64,000 bases of DNA from Paracoccus aeridis (GCF_004923205.2 NZ_SELD02000005.1:1-64000), one strand, 5' to 3'. Counted from the first letter of the stretch, positions 44,788-54,275 are shown. Translations and numbers: made by a program. Notes: a model not told the origin generated them from the sequence alone.

Positions 44788-46061
44788 TGAAACAAGCCTA
44801 TCTTCGCGGGACGGTGATCGCAGCCGCCCTTGGTTTCGCCTCCACCGCTCTCGCGGCCGAGGAAGTCCGCATCATGTGGTATTCGGACGGCAACGAGGGC
44901 GAGGTCGTGGCCGACCTCCTCAAGCGGTTCGAGGAACAGAACCCCGACATCACCGTGGCGCTGGACAACGTGTCCTACCAGGTGGTCAAGGAACAGCTGC
45001 CGATCACGCTGGAAGCCGGCGGCGGGCCGGACATCGCCCGCGTGACCGATCTCAAGGCGCTGGCGGACCACTGGCTGGACCTGACGCCCTATCTTGCCGA
45101 CAAGGCCTACTGGGACCAGAACTACGGCGAGCAGGCCGACTGGCTGCGCCCGGACGGGTCGGACGCGATCACGGGGTTCATGACCCAGATCACGCTGACC
45201 GGCGGTTTCGCCAACAAGACGCTGTTCGACCAGGCGGGCGTCGCGCTGCCCGCGGCCGGCAGCAGCTGGGACCAGTGGGTCGAGGCCGCGCAGCAGGTCG
45301 CGACCAGCCAGCAGCTGCCCGCGGCCTTCGCGATGGACCGTTCGGGCCACCGGATGAGCGCGCCCATCATCAACTTCGGCGCGAACTACATCGGCGCCGA
45401 CGGCATGCCCGCGCCGGTGGACGCAGGCGTCAGGGACTATGTCGGCAAGCTGGTCGGCTGGACCGAGGGCGGGCAGAACCTCAAGGACGTGTGGGTCAGC
45501 GCCGCGGGCGCGTCCTACCGTGCCGCGGCCGAGGACTTCATCAACGCGCAAGTCCCGCTCTACTTCTCGGGCAGCTGGCAGATCGGGAACTTCTCGGCCA
45601 AGATCGGCGACAACTTCGACTGGGTCGCGATCGGCAACCCCTGCGGGCCGAAGTCGTGCAGCGGCATCCCCGGCGGCGCGGGGCTCGTGGCGGTGAAGTA
45701 CACCCAGCACCCCGAGGCGGTCGCGAAGGTGATGGACTATCTCGCCTCCGAGCCGGTGATGCGCGAGTTCACGCAGCGCACGCTGTTCATCCCGTCGAAC
45801 GCGGCGGTCCGGGCGGCAGGCGACCTGGAATACGTCACCACCGACCCGCAGGTCCAGCCCGCGCTCGACGCCTTCAACGCCGACGTGAAGAACATCACGC
45901 CCGAGGCGAACGCGCTGCCCGCGTGGAAATGGGCGACCGCCTACTACACCGCGCTCGTGACCCGCACGGGGCAGGCGATGGCGGGCGAGATGTCGCTGGA
46001 GGACGCGTTCGCGCGGATGGACAGCGACATCGCCGAGCAGGTCGCCCAGGCTGCGCAGTGA
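44787..46061 (+). CDS. Sugar ABC transporter substrate-binding protein
   Basis: Periplasmic binding protein of the carbohydrate uptake 1 (MalE/UgpB) type, 424 residues. Signal peptide ends in STALAAEE, and the mature start reads VRIMWYSDGNEGEVVADLLKRFEEQNPDITV, then LEAGGGPDIARV, typical of the family. A CGPKSC pair near residue 290 could form a disulfide. The ATG overlaps the previous stop and has a GGGAGGA ribosome-binding site. From context it should bind unsaturated oligouronides, but the ligand is not shown by sequence. Confidence 0.9.
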   Translation: MKQAYLRGTVIAAALGFASTALAAEEVRIMWYSDGNEGEVVADLLKRFEEQNPDITVALDNVSYQVVKEQLPITLEAGGGPDIARVTDLKALADHWLDLTPYLADKAYWDQNYGEQADWLRPDGSDAITGFMTQITLTGGFANKTLFDQAGVALPAAGSSWDQWVEAAQQVATSQQLPAAFAMDRSGHRMSAPIINFGANYIGADGMPAPVDAGVRDYVGKLVGWTEGGQNLKDVWVSAAGASYRAAAEDFINAQVPLYFSGSWQIGNFSAKIGDNFDWVAIGNPCGPKSCSGIPGGAGLVAVKYTQHPEAVAKVMDYLASEPVMREFTQRTLFIPSNAAVRAAGDLEYVTTDPQVQPALDAFNADVKNITPEANALPAWKWATAYYTALVTRTGQAMAGEMSLEDAFARMDSDIAEQVAQAAQ

Positions 46062-46086
46062 CGCGGGCAACGAAGCGGGCCGGGGC

Positions 46087-47136
46087 ATGACCCTGTCGGG
46101 CAAGGCATCCGCCAGTCCGGCCCGCCCTGCGCGGGACGCGGTCGGGCGGCGTTCCGTGGGCGCGGTGCTTGCCGCGCCGGCGGGGTTGCTTGCCCATCTG
46201 TTCGACGCGCCGATGCGGCTCTGGCAGCGCATCGCCGGTCGGGGCGGGATGATCGCCTTCTTCCTCGCCCCGAACATGGCCATCTTCGGGCTTTTCGTCA
46301 TCGTCCCGCTGGGCCTGAACGTCGCCTACGCGCTCAGCGGCGGGACGGCGCTGTTCCTGCCGCAGCGCAGCTACGTGGGGGCTGCGAATTTCGAACGGCT
46401 CCTGACCTGCGGCGACCACATGGACCCGGCCACCTGCCGCGACGACCTGTTCTGGATCGCGGTCTGGAACACGGTGCGGTTCGTGGGCCTGCAGGTCGTC
46501 GTGCTTGTCGGCGTGGCGATGGTCACGGCGCTGATCCTCAACGGCAAGATCCGGGCCCGCGGCTTCTGGCGCGCGGTGTTCTTCTTTCCGGTGCTGCTGT
46601 CGCCGGTCGTCGTGGGGCTGATCTGGAAGTGGATCTTCCAGCGGCAGGGGCTTCTGAACTGGGTCATGGTCGAACTGGGGATGGACCCGGTGAACTGGCT
46701 CACCGACCGAACCTGGGCGTTCCTGTTCTCGGTCGGGATCTCGGTCTGGGCCCATGCGGGGTTCTACGCGCTCATCCTGCTTGCGGGGCTGCAGGCGATC
46801 CCGCGCGACATCTACGAGGCGGCCGAGATGGACCGCACCTCGCCCGGCCGCGCCTTCCGCCGCATCACCCTGCCGCTTCTGTGGCCGAACCTCCTCGTGG
46901 TGATCGTGCTGGCGCTGATCCGCGCGGTGCAGGTCTTCGACGAGGTCTACGTCCTGACCGGCGGCGGCCCCGGCACCTCGACCATGTATCTCACGCAGTA
47001 CATCTACGAGACGGGCTTCGCCTCGTCGCTGCGCAATCCGGGGGTCGCAGCGGCGGCATCGCTGCTGATGGGGGGCGTGCTGGTGGTGCTGACGATCGCC
47101 CAGCTCGGCCTGACGCGGTGGAGGGACCGACAATGA
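46087..47136 (+). CDS. Sugar ABC transporter permease (MalF type)
   Basis: 349 residues with six membrane segments; GMIAFFLAPNMAIFGLFVIVPLGLNVAYAL is the first core segment. The EAA loop that meets the ATPase is EAAEMDRTSPGRAFRRITLPLLWPN. There is a ~50-residue cytoplasmic N-terminal extension rich in Ala, Arg and Pro, and a periplasmic loop with two cysteines (LLTCGDHMDPATCRDD), a possible disulfide. ATGA overlap with the next permease. Confidence 0.9.
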   Translation: MTLSGKASASPARPARDAVGRRSVGAVLAAPAGLLAHLFDAPMRLWQRIAGRGGMIAFFLAPNMAIFGLFVIVPLGLNVAYALSGGTALFLPQRSYVGAANFERLLTCGDHMDPATCRDDLFWIAVWNTVRFVGLQVVVLVGVAMVTALILNGKIRARGFWRAVFFFPVLLSPVVVGLIWKWIFQRQGLLNWVMVELGMDPVNWLTDRTWAFLFSVGISVWAHAGFYALILLAGLQAIPRDIYEAAEMDRTSPGRAFRRITLPLLWPNLLVVIVLALIRAVQVFDEVYVLTGGGPGTSTMYLTQYIYETGFASSLRNPGVAAAASLLMGGVLVVLTIAQLGLTRWRDRQ

Positions 47137-48188
47137 GCGCAGTCGCCTTTCTCACCCGCCGCCGGGGCGGCCGGGGCTGGCACTGGACCGATGTCGTCAC
47201 CTTCGGCTGGCTCGCCGCGGGGCTGGTCCTGATCTTCGGCCCGGCGCTGTGGCTTCTGCTGTCGTCGTTCAAGACCCCGGCGCAACTGGCCGAGTTCCCG
47301 CCCTCGATCCTGCCTTACGCGAGCCGGTCGGCGATGGTCGACACCGGCGACGGCCCCAGGCTGCTGCCGCTCTACACCGTGGAGCTGCCGGACGGCACCA
47401 CCGCCGTCATGGCCGAGAAGAACCGCATCGGCATCATGGCCAACATGGTGCGCCCCGAGGCGCCGGACGAGGTCGTCAAGGTCAACATCAACGCCCGCCA
47501 GCCGCTGCGCGAGGTGGCCTTCGCCACCGGGAACTACACGACCCCGCTTCAGGCCTTCGACTTCGGCCGCTACCTGTGGAACTCGGTCTTCGTGACGGTG
47601 ATCGCGACGCTCATCACGCTTCTGACCAACTCCATGGCCGCCTTCGCGCTGTCGAAGTACGAGTTCAAGGGCAGGGGCGCCGTGATGATGGTGATCGTGG
47701 CGACGCTGATGATCCCGCTGTCGGTGAACCTCGTGCCGCTTTATTCCGTCGTCTCCGCGGTGGGGCTTCTCAACACCCGCTGGGGCGTGATCCTGCCGAC
47801 CGTCGCCACCCCCACCGGCGTCTTCATGCTGCGCCAGTACATGCTGACGATCCCGGACGAACTGCTCGAGGCCGCGCGCATGGACAACGCCAGCGAATGG
47901 CAGATCTACTGGCGCATCGTCCTGCCGCTGGCGGCGCCGGCGCTCGCGGTGCTCGCGATCTTCTCGGTCGTGTGGCGCTGGAACGACTTCCTGTGGCCCC
48001 TGATCGTGCTGAGCCGGAAGGAGCTGTTCACGCTTCAGATCGGGCTCAACAGCTACGCGGGCGAACTGAACGTGCACTGGCAGTTCATCCTTGCGATGAC
48101 GGTCGTGTCGATCATCCCGGTCTTGATCGTGTTCTTCTTCCTGCAGCGTTTCATCACCGCCGGCATCGCCGGCACCGGGCTGAAGTAG
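47133..48188 (+). CDS. Sugar ABC transporter permease (MalG type) with enlarged periplasmic loop
   Basis: 351 residues, compared with about 280 for most MalG-type permeases. The extra ~70 residues lie between the first and second membrane segments (about 55-130, including LPDGTTAVMAEKNRIGIMANM) and should face the periplasm. The EAA loop reads EAARMDNASEWQIYWRIVLPLAAP. It pairs with the preceding permease. The start at 47133 overlaps its stop; the frame open upstream lies within that gene. Confidence 0.9.
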   Translation: MSAVAFLTRRRGGRGWHWTDVVTFGWLAAGLVLIFGPALWLLLSSFKTPAQLAEFPPSILPYASRSAMVDTGDGPRLLPLYTVELPDGTTAVMAEKNRIGIMANMVRPEAPDEVVKVNINARQPLREVAFATGNYTTPLQAFDFGRYLWNSVFVTVIATLITLLTNSMAAFALSKYEFKGRGAVMMVIVATLMIPLSVNLVPLYSVVSAVGLLNTRWGVILPTVATPTGVFMLRQYMLTIPDELLEAARMDNASEWQIYWRIVLPLAAPALAVLAIFSVVWRWNDFLWPLIVLSRKELFTLQIGLNSYAGELNVHWQFILAMTVVSIIPVLIVFFFLQRFITAGIAGTGLK

Positions 48189-48199
48189 AAGGGGCGCCA

Positions 48200-49222
48200 A
48201 TGGGCCACATCAGGCTGGAAGTCGTCCGCAAGACCTACGGTCCGCTCGAGGTGCTGAAAGGCATCGATCTTTCGATCGAGAAGGGCGAGTTCGTCGTCTT
48301 CGTCGGCCCTTCCGGCTGCGGCAAGTCGACGCTGCTGCGCCAGATCTCGGGTCTCGACCGCCCGAGTTCGGGCCGGATCGAGATCGACGGCCGCGACGTG
48401 ACCGATGTGGGGGCTGCGGACCGGGGCCTTGCGATGGTGTTCCAGTCCTACGCGCTTTATCCGCACATGACCGTGCGCGACAACCTCGCCTTCGGCCTGC
48501 AGAACAACCGCATGCCCAAGGCCGAGATCGCGTCCCGCATCGCCGAAGCCGCTCGGATGCTGGAGATCGGGCACCTGATGACCCGCCGCCCGGGGCAGCT
48601 TTCCGGCGGGCAGCGCCAGCGCGTCGCGATCGGCCGCGCGGTCGTCCGCGACCCCACCGCGTTCCTGCTGGACGAGCCGCTGTCGAACCTCGACGCCGAG
48701 CTGCGGGTGTCCATGCGGGCAGAGCTCGCGGCGCTGCACGCGCGACTGAAGACGACGATGATCTACGTCACCCACGACCAGGTCGAGGCGATGACGCTGG
48801 CCGACCGGATCGTGGTCCTGCGGGACGGAGCGATCGAGCAGGTCGCGACGCCGATGGAGCTGTTCAACCGCCCCGCCAACCGCTTCGTCGCAGGCTTCAT
48901 CGGCGCGCCGCGGATGAACTTTCTCGACGTGGCCGACGCGGCCGCGCTGGCGCCGGGCCAGGCGATGCCGGGCGCCGCGGCGTCCGTGGGCGTCCGCCCG
49001 CAGAACCTGCGCCCGGGCGACGGCGAAGCGGCGATGACCGTCGACCTCGTCGAGGCGCTGGGGACGGAGACGGTGCTTCACGGGCGTCTCGCGTCGGGTT
49101 CGCGGGTGATCGTGGCGCATGCCGGGCAGATGGCGGCGCGGCGCGGCGACGTGCTGGCGGTCGCGGCGGAAGCGGGCAAGCTGCACTTCTTCGACGCGGC
49201 CGACCGGCGCGTGGAAGCCTGA
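48200..49222 (+). CDS. Sugar ABC transporter ATP-binding protein (MsmK/UgpC type)
   Basis: ATPase of the carbohydrate importer, 340 residues. Walker A GPSGCGKST, Q-loop VFQSYALYPHMTVRDN, signature LSGGQRQR, Walker B FLLDEPLSNLDAELR, switch YVTHDQVEAMTLADR. The C-terminal ~100 residues are the TOBE/MalK-type regulatory domain. Start is the ATG at 48200, 11 nt after the permease, with AAGGGGC upstream. Completes the importer SBP-MalF-MalG-MalK. Confidence 0.93.
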   Translation: MGHIRLEVVRKTYGPLEVLKGIDLSIEKGEFVVFVGPSGCGKSTLLRQISGLDRPSSGRIEIDGRDVTDVGAADRGLAMVFQSYALYPHMTVRDNLAFGLQNNRMPKAEIASRIAEAARMLEIGHLMTRRPGQLSGGQRQRVAIGRAVVRDPTAFLLDEPLSNLDAELRVSMRAELAALHARLKTTMIYVTHDQVEAMTLADRIVVLRDGAIEQVATPMELFNRPANRFVAGFIGAPRMNFLDVADAAALAPGQAMPGAAASVGVRPQNLRPGDGEAAMTVDLVEALGTETVLHGRLASGSRVIVAHAGQMAARRGDVLAVAAEAGKLHFFDAADRRVEA

Positions 49223-49246
49223 GGCGAGACAAGGACGGAGACCGCG

Positions 49247-49999
49247 ATGACCAACCCCTTCGACCTGACCGGCCGCGTGGCCGTCGTGACCGGCGCCAAC
49301 ACCGGCATCGGCCAGGCCATCGCCGTCGCGCTGGCAAGCGCCGGCGCCGACATCGTGCTGGTCGGGCGCTCGGCGATGACGCAAACGCGGGCCCTGCTGG
49401 ACGGCAAGGGCGCCGTGCACGAGATCACCGCCGATCTTTCCACCACCGCGCCGCTGCAGGGGATCGTCGATGAAACCGTCGCACGGTTCGGCGCGCTCCA
49501 CATCCTCGTCAACAACGCCGGTATCATCCGCCGCGCCGACAGCACGGACTATACCGAGGCCGACTGGGACGCCGTCGTCGACACGAACCTGAAATCCCTT
49601 TTCTTCCTCAGCCAGGCGGCGGGCCGGCACATGATCGCGCGGGGCTCGGGCAAGATCGTCAACGTGGCCTCGCTCCTCTCCTTCCAAGGGGGGATCCGCG
49701 TGCCCGCCTACACCGCGTCGAAAAGCGGGGTGGCGGGGCTTACCCGGCTTCTGGCCTGCGAATGGGCCGCAAAGGGGGTGCAGGTCAACGCCATCGCGCC
49801 GGGCTACGTGGCGACCAACAACACCGCGGCGCTGCAGGCAGACGAAAAGCGCAGCGCCGACATCTTGGGCCGGATTCCCGCAAGCCGCTGGGGGCGGCCC
49901 GAGGATATCGGCGGCGCGGCGGTGTTCCTTGCGTCGGGCGCCGCTGACTACGTGAACGGCGTGGTGCTGCCTGTGGACGGCGGCTGGCTCGCGCGCTGA
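49247..49999 (+). CDS. kduD: 2-dehydro-3-deoxy-D-gluconate 5-dehydrogenase
   Basis: Short-chain dehydrogenase acting after KduI: reduces 3-deoxy-hexodiulosonate to 2-keto-3-deoxygluconate with NAD(P)H. The cofactor loop is TGANTGIG (residues 15-22), NNAG follows, and the catalytic Tyr-Lys pair is in VPAYTASKSGV. KduD-specific sequence: NAIAPGYVATNNTAAL and RIPASRWGRPEDI. 250 residues, normal length. Last gene of the operon, 24 nt after the ATPase gene. Confidence 0.94.
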   Translation: MTNPFDLTGRVAVVTGANTGIGQAIAVALASAGADIVLVGRSAMTQTRALLDGKGAVHEITADLSTTAPLQGIVDETVARFGALHILVNNAGIIRRADSTDYTEADWDAVVDTNLKSLFFLSQAAGRHMIARGSGKIVNVASLLSFQGGIRVPAYTASKSGVAGLTRLLACEWAAKGVQVNAIAPGYVATNNTAALQADEKRSADILGRIPASRWGRPEDIGGAAVFLASGAADYVNGVVLPVDGGWLAR

Positions 50000-50219
50000 C
50001 ACGGTCCGCAGCCGAGGCGTGGCGACACGGACGGGCGCTTGCGGCAGGGGTGATCCGCCGTTTGGATAATCCGCTGGCTACTGCCTGCCAGGCGTCGGCT
50101 CAGGACGCGCCTCCTGATCCTTCGTTCAACTCGGCGATCATCCCGACCCGGTCTTCGGCCGATTCGTTCGGTGCGTCCCGGGCACGGCCTGGAACCGTTC
50201 CGCCGCGCCTGAACTCCAC

Positions 50220-50247
50220 TTGACACGCTTTGTCGCGGCAATACGAG
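50220..50247 (+). promoter_or_regulatory. Candidate promoter of mntH
   Basis: Perfect -35 TTGACA (50220-50225), 16-nt spacer and -10 TACGAG (50242-50247), 58 nt before the mntH ATG. The -10 end overlaps the inverted repeat described at 50246. Confidence 0.45.
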
Positions 50248-50263
50248 TTAGCCACGTCTAACT
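50246..50263. promoter_or_regulatory. Candidate manganese-regulator operator before mntH
   Basis: AGTTAG-CCACGT-CTAACT, a perfect 6-6-6 inverted repeat overlapping the promoter's -10 end, where a bound repressor would block RNA polymerase. Its form fits MntR- or Mur-type control of mntH; which regulator is used is inference. Confidence 0.6.
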
Positions 50264-50304
50264 TCCAGGGCCGGCGCTTCACGGTCGGATCAAGGGTCCC
50301 AACG

Positions 50305-51633
50305 ATGTCGCAAGAAGCCTGGCGCGAAAGCCGCGATACCCCGTCGCTGTCCGAGGTGTTCGGCACCATCGCCGTGCCGTCCGGGCAAACGCCGTTCCGC
50401 CGCTTCCTTGCCTTCATCGGGCCGGGCTACCTGGTCGCGGTGGGCTACATGGACCCGGGCAACTGGGCCACCTCGCTCGCCGGCGGGGCGAAGTTCGGCT
50501 ATACGCTGCTGTTTGTCGCGCTTCTGTCGAACATCATGGCGATCCTGTTGCAGAGCCTGTGCGCGCGGCTTGCGATCGCGTCGGGCCGCGACCTGGCGCA
50601 GGCCTGCCGCGACGCCTTCCCGCGCTGGGTGTCGTTCCCGCTGTGGCTTCTGGCCGAGGCCGCGATCATCGCCACCGACCTGGCCGAGGTGATCGGCACC
50701 GCCATCGGCCTCAATCTCCTGTTCGGCATCCCGCTGGAGATCGGCGTGTTCATCACCGCCGCCGACGTGTTCCTGATCCTGTGGCTGCAGAACCGCGGCT
50801 TCCGCTGGGTGGAGGCGTTCGTCATCGCGCTGCTGGGCGTGATCGCGGCGTGCTTTCTCGTCCAGATCGCGATGGCCGACCCGGACTGGAACGAGGTCAT
50901 CCGTGGCTTCGCGCCCTCGGTCGAGATCGCGACGAACCCCGAGATGCTGTATATCGCGTTGGGGATCATCGGCGCCACCGTGATGCCGCACAACCTGTAT
51001 CTTCATTCCGGCATCGTCCAGACGCGCGCCTTCGGGCAGGACAGGGGATCGAAGCGGCAGGCGCTGCGGCTCGCGACGTGGGACAGCACGCTCGCGCTGA
51101 TGCTCGCGCTTTGCGTGAACGCGTCGATCCTGATCCTCGCCGCGGCGACCTTCAACGCCTCGGGCAACACCGAGATCGTGGAGATCGACCAGGCCCACGC
51201 GCTTCTGTCCCCGATCCTGGGCGAGACGGTGGCGCCTACGCTGTTCGGGATCGCGCTTCTGTGCTGCGGCCTGAACGCGACCGTCACCGCCACCATGGCC
51301 GGCCAGATCGTGATGGAGGGCTTCGTCCGCTTCCGCATCAGCCCGGTCATGCGGCGGCTCATCACCCGTACTGTCGCGATCCTGCCCGCCATGGTCGTGA
51401 TCGTGATCTGGGGTGCCGAGGAAACCGGCCGCCTGCTGATCCTGTCGCAGGTGGTCCTGTCGTTCCAGCTGCCGTTCGCGATCGTGCCGCTGGTGATGTT
51501 CACGGCAAGCCGGGCGAAGATGGGCGACCTCGTGGCGCCGAGGTGGCTGACGGCGCTCTGCGCGCTGATCGCGGTGACGATCATCGGGTTGAACGCGAAC
51601 CTCCTGTGGTCCGTGGCGACGGGCGGGTTCTGA
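50305..51633 (+). CDS. mntH: Nramp-family manganese/divalent metal transporter
   Basis: Proton-coupled importer of Mn2+ (and other divalent ions) in the inner membrane. 442 residues, about eleven hydrophobic segments. Metal-site motifs are intact: D50-P-G-N53 in [11 protein letters not shown] and A-x-V-M227-P-H-N in [13 protein letters not shown]. The consensus transport motif region GQIVMEGF is also present. I chose the ATG at 50305 ([11 protein letters not shown]), with AAGGG upstream; an in-frame ATG-like start at 50230 lies inside the candidate operator region. The operator suggests repression at high manganese. Confidence 0.93.
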   Translation: MSQEAWRESRDTPSLSEVFGTIAVPSGQTPFRRFLAFIGPGYLVAVGYMDPGNWATSLAGGAKFGYTLLFVALLSNIMAILLQSLCARLAIASGRDLAQACRDAFPRWVSFPLWLLAEAAIIATDLAEVIGTAIGLNLLFGIPLEIGVFITAADVFLILWLQNRGFRWVEAFVIALLGVIAACFLVQIAMADPDWNEVIRGFAPSVEIATNPEMLYIALGIIGATVMPHNLYLHSGIVQTRAFGQDRGSKRQALRLATWDSTLALMLALCVNASILILAAATFNASGNTEIVEIDQAHALLSPILGETVAPTLFGIALLCCGLNATVTATMAGQIVMEGFVRFRISPVMRRLITRTVAILPAMVVIVIWGAEETGRLLILSQVVLSFQLPFAIVPLVMFTASRAKMGDLVAPRWLTALCALIAVTIIGLNANLLWSVATGGF

Positions 51634-51709
51634 ACAGACGGCCGTCGGGCGCGGGGGCTGGGCGGTCATTGGAATCGGCGGCGGTCGCGCCGAACCGGAC
51701 CTACGGCCC

Positions 51710-52333
51710 TCACGGCATCTGTTTCGGCCCCGGCAACTTCCAGCCGAACCTGATCGCCATGAGTCGAAGGCCGAAGCATACGCCGCCTGCGACCAGGGCC
51801 GAGAGGCCGTAGGGCAGCCCCAGCGCATCCCCGATGACCACCAGCGCGGCGCCGGCCAGGGCCGCCACGGCATAGAAATCCGAGCGCAGCACCTGCGGGA
51901 TCTCGGACAGCAGGATGTCGCGCGTCATTCCCCCGCCGATCCCGGTCAGCATCCCCAGCAGGGCCGACATGAGCGGGCTCAGCCCGAACTCGATGGCCTT
52001 CTGCGCGCCCGCGACCGCGAAGAACGACAGGCCCACGGCGTCGAACAGGAGCATCGGCCGGCGCAGCCTGTCGACCCCGGCATACAGGAAGAAGGTGACG
52101 AGCCCTGCGACGACCGAGGTGACGAGATAGCGGGCGTCGCTCAGGGCCGCGGGCGGAACCGCGCCGATCAGCAGGTCGCGGCCGATGCCGCCCAAGTTCC
52201 CGGCGACAAAGGACAGCACGAGCACGCCGAAGAGGTCGAGCCGGCGATGAACCGCCGCCATCGCTCCGCTGATCGCAAAGACGAAGGTCCCGCCGAGGTC
52301 GAGCACGACGGTGAAGCTTTCGACGTCGATCAT
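51710..52333 (-). CDS. TRIC/YadS-type (UPF0126) membrane channel protein
   Basis: 207-residue membrane protein made of two repeats of three helices plus a seventh, as in prokaryotic trimeric intracellular cation channels. Conserved glycine motifs: LDLGGTFVFAISGAMAAV and GNLGGIGRDLL in repeat one; LFDAVGLSFFAVAGAQKA and GIGGGMTRDIL in repeat two. Start is the ATG at 52333 (MIDVESF); the open frame upstream is not conserved. Conducts monovalent cations in characterised members; the role in bacteria is unclear. Convergent with mntH. Confidence 0.88.
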   Translation of the reverse strand: MIDVESFTVVLDLGGTFVFAISGAMAAVHRRLDLFGVLVLSFVAGNLGGIGRDLLIGAVPPAALSDARYLVTSVVAGLVTFFLYAGVDRLRRPMLLFDAVGLSFFAVAGAQKAIEFGLSPLMSALLGMLTGIGGGMTRDILLSEIPQVLRSDFYAVAALAGAALVVIGDALGLPYGLSALVAGGVCFGLRLMAIRFGWKLPGPKQMP

Positions 52334-52878
52334 GCCGACCGTGCAGATGGCTGGAGGGGATGGCCGAGAACGGGGTCCGACGTGGGCGGATGTTCCATCC
52401 CCGGACATGGGTGCCAACAGTCTGCCCTCATCGAGGATGCCGTGTCAAACGAGGGACCGGCACGTAGTGCCGTGCTCGGCACCGGGCTGATTGCCAGGCC
52501 AACTGTGGCTTTTTCAAGCATGTGAAAAGGCAAATGGACAGAACGCCTCAGCCGCAAGTCGCGTTCTCGCCCGCCGACTGACAATGAAGGGACAGGCCAA
52601 ACCGGCGGCCACCGGCGACAGACCCTCCGAAGGAAGCGTAACGCTTCCTTCCACGTTCAGTATGCCCAGCCGAGGGGAAACTTACCACCCGGGTCAAGGT
52701 CGATGCCGACGTTCAGCGAGAGCAGCGCGCATCGCATCAAGGCACCGATCCAGGCAAGAACGAAACGTGGGCCGTAGGAGGGAACTCGCGAGGCTTGTTC
52801 TGCTGACCGGCACCTCTGGTAGGAAAGGCGTCCAACCATGATGCCACTAATCTGCAAGCGACGTGCAGCGCGGCGCAC
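52334..52878. other. Gene-free stretch of about 545 bp
   Basis: No open frame with a ribosome-binding site and protein-like composition. The stretch is less GC-rich than the flanks. It contains a short GGCAC-GTA-GTGCC repeat at 52459-52471 and the long palindrome listed at 52629. It may hold promoters for the TRIC gene (minus strand), but I cannot pick out one with confidence. Confidence 0.5.
52629..52651. repeat. Perfect 23-bp palindrome with central A
   Basis: GAAGGAAGCGT (52629-52639), A, ACGCTTCCTTC (52641-52651): eleven paired bases on each side. No T-run follows on either strand. The site is 300 bp from the nearest start codon upstream and 230 bp from the nearest gene end, so it could be an operator, a terminator that acts with Rho, or part of a dispersed repeat. 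Confidence 0.6.
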
Positions 52879-53106
52879 TCAGCGCTCCTGATGGCCAAGC
52901 ACCCGCAGGATCTGCTCGCGATGCGCCTTCCATCCCTCCAATGTTTCCTGAAGCACCCGCAGCAGGGTTTCGGCCTCGGTGGTGCTCTGGTCCTGCGACC
53001 GCAGATGGGCCAGCAGTTCCTCCTGCCGGAAAATCCTCTTCTCGCCCTCGGCGATGTCGCGCTCGGCCTGTGCAAGATGAGCCCGTTCGGTGGCGAGGTC
53101 GGGCAT
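52879..53106 (-). CDS. Small helical protein, function unknown
   Basis: 75 residues, almost wholly helical and charged: DLATERAHLAQAERDIAEGEK then RQEELLAHLRSQDQSTTEAETLL. Heptad-like hydrophobic spacing suggests a coiled coil. Start is supported by AGGAGAAGG just upstream. Proteins like this are common as unannotated small genes in rhizobia-like alphaproteobacteria. It is divergent from the CheB gene at 53250. Confidence 0.65.
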   Translation of the reverse strand: MPDLATERAHLAQAERDIAEGEKRIFRQEELLAHLRSQDQSTTEAETLLRVLQETLEGWKAHREQILRVLGHQER

Positions 53107-53249
53107 GGTCCTTCTCCTCGGGAAAGCTGCAACGCATGGGAAGGCGGCTGGGTTCAGGTGCCCGTCATTGTCGTGCAGGAGTCAAAAAGGGGAACGCGGC
53201 GTGGCCGGGCGCGGTTTCCCTGCTGGTCACGATGATGAAAGGGCCATTC

Positions 53250-54275
53250 ATGGACAACCGCGACATCATCGTCATCGGCGGCTCGTCGGGCGCCACCGCC
53301 CCGCTCAAGGCGATCCTGGGCGGGCTTCCCAGGGACCTGCCCGCCGCCGTCTTCGTCGTGCTGCACATCCCCGCGCGCAGCATCGGCATCCTCGCCACGG
53401 TGAGCCAGGCCGCCAGCCAGATGATCGTCTCTCCTGCCGAGGACGGGATGGAGATCGTGCCGGGCCACATCTACCTGGGCGTCCCCGACCGGCACCTGCT
53501 GATCGCCGACGGCCGGATCCGGCTGGGCCGCGGCCCGCGCGAGAACATGGCGCGGCCCGCCATCGACCCGCTGTTCCGTTCGGCCGCCGTGGCCTACGGC
53601 CCGCGCGTCGTCGGCGTGCTGCTCAGCGGGCTTCTGAACGACGGCGCTTCCGGCCTTTCCGCGATCAAGCGCTGCGGGGGGCTGGCGCTGGTGCAGGACC
53701 CGCAGGACGCCACGGCGGACGAGATGCCGCTCGCGGGCCTTCGTGCGGTGTCGGCCGACCTGGTCGCGCCCGGCATGCGGATCGGCGACGTGCTGGCCGA
53801 TCTCGTGCGTGAATCCGCCGGCCCCACGGTGCCGGTCCCGCCCGAGATCCAGCTTGAGGTGGACATCGCCGCGGGCGAGCGGATCGACAGCGAGGTCCTC
53901 AACCGCATCGCCGATCCCGCGCCGCTCATCTGTCCCGATTGCGGCGGCGTCATGTCGCAACTGCGCGAGCCGGGCCCCCTGCGCTTCCGCTGTCAGGTCG
54001 GCCATGCCAAGACGGCCGAGGTGCTGGCCTACGAGCAGGAGAGGTCCGTCGACGAGGCGCTGCGCGTGGCGCCGCGGATCATCGAGGAGCGCGCCGAGCT
54101 TGTCGCGCGGATGGCCGAAGAAGGGCGCCAGTCGGGCCGCCGCTCGGTTGCCGAAATGTATCAGGAACGTGCCGACGAATATCGCCGCTACGGCGACACG
54201 ATCCGCCGCGCCGTGCTCGAGACGATGCGCCCGCCGGCGCCGTCCGGCGACGAGGGGGGACAGGGCGAGGCTTGA
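53250..54275 (+). CDS. CheB-type methylesterase without receiver domain, with C-terminal zinc ribbon
   Basis: 341 residues. The methylesterase triad is present: serine in GGSSGA (S12/S13), H39 in VLHIPA and D131 in LLNDGASGL. There is no receiver domain, so it cannot be activated by phosphorylation in the CheB way. After the esterase, residues 228-255 contain CPDCGG and FRCQVGH, a likely zinc site, then a long charged helix. The ATG at 53250 has GAAAGGG 6 nt upstream; ATGs at 53232 and 53235 are alternatives. It precedes a CheB-CheR sensor hybrid on the same strand. Confidence 0.8.
   Translation: MDNRDIIVIGGSSGATAPLKAILGGLPRDLPAAVFVVLHIPARSIGILATVSQAASQMIVSPAEDGMEIVPGHIYLGVPDRHLLIADGRIRLGRGPRENMARPAIDPLFRSAAVAYGPRVVGVLLSGLLNDGASGLSAIKRCGGLALVQDPQDATADEMPLAGLRAVSADLVAPGMRIGDVLADLVRESAGPTVPVPPEIQLEVDIAAGERIDSEVLNRIADPAPLICPDCGGVMSQLREPGPLRFRCQVGHAKTAEVLAYEQERSVDEALRVAPRIIEERAELVARMAEEGRQSGRRSVAEMYQERADEYRRYGDTIRRAVLETMRPPAPSGDEGGQGEA

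Noticed and set aside
52498-52514. Short GCCA...TGGC stem followed by TTTTT, terminator-like
   Set aside because: Only four base pairs, and no gene ends just upstream on that strand.
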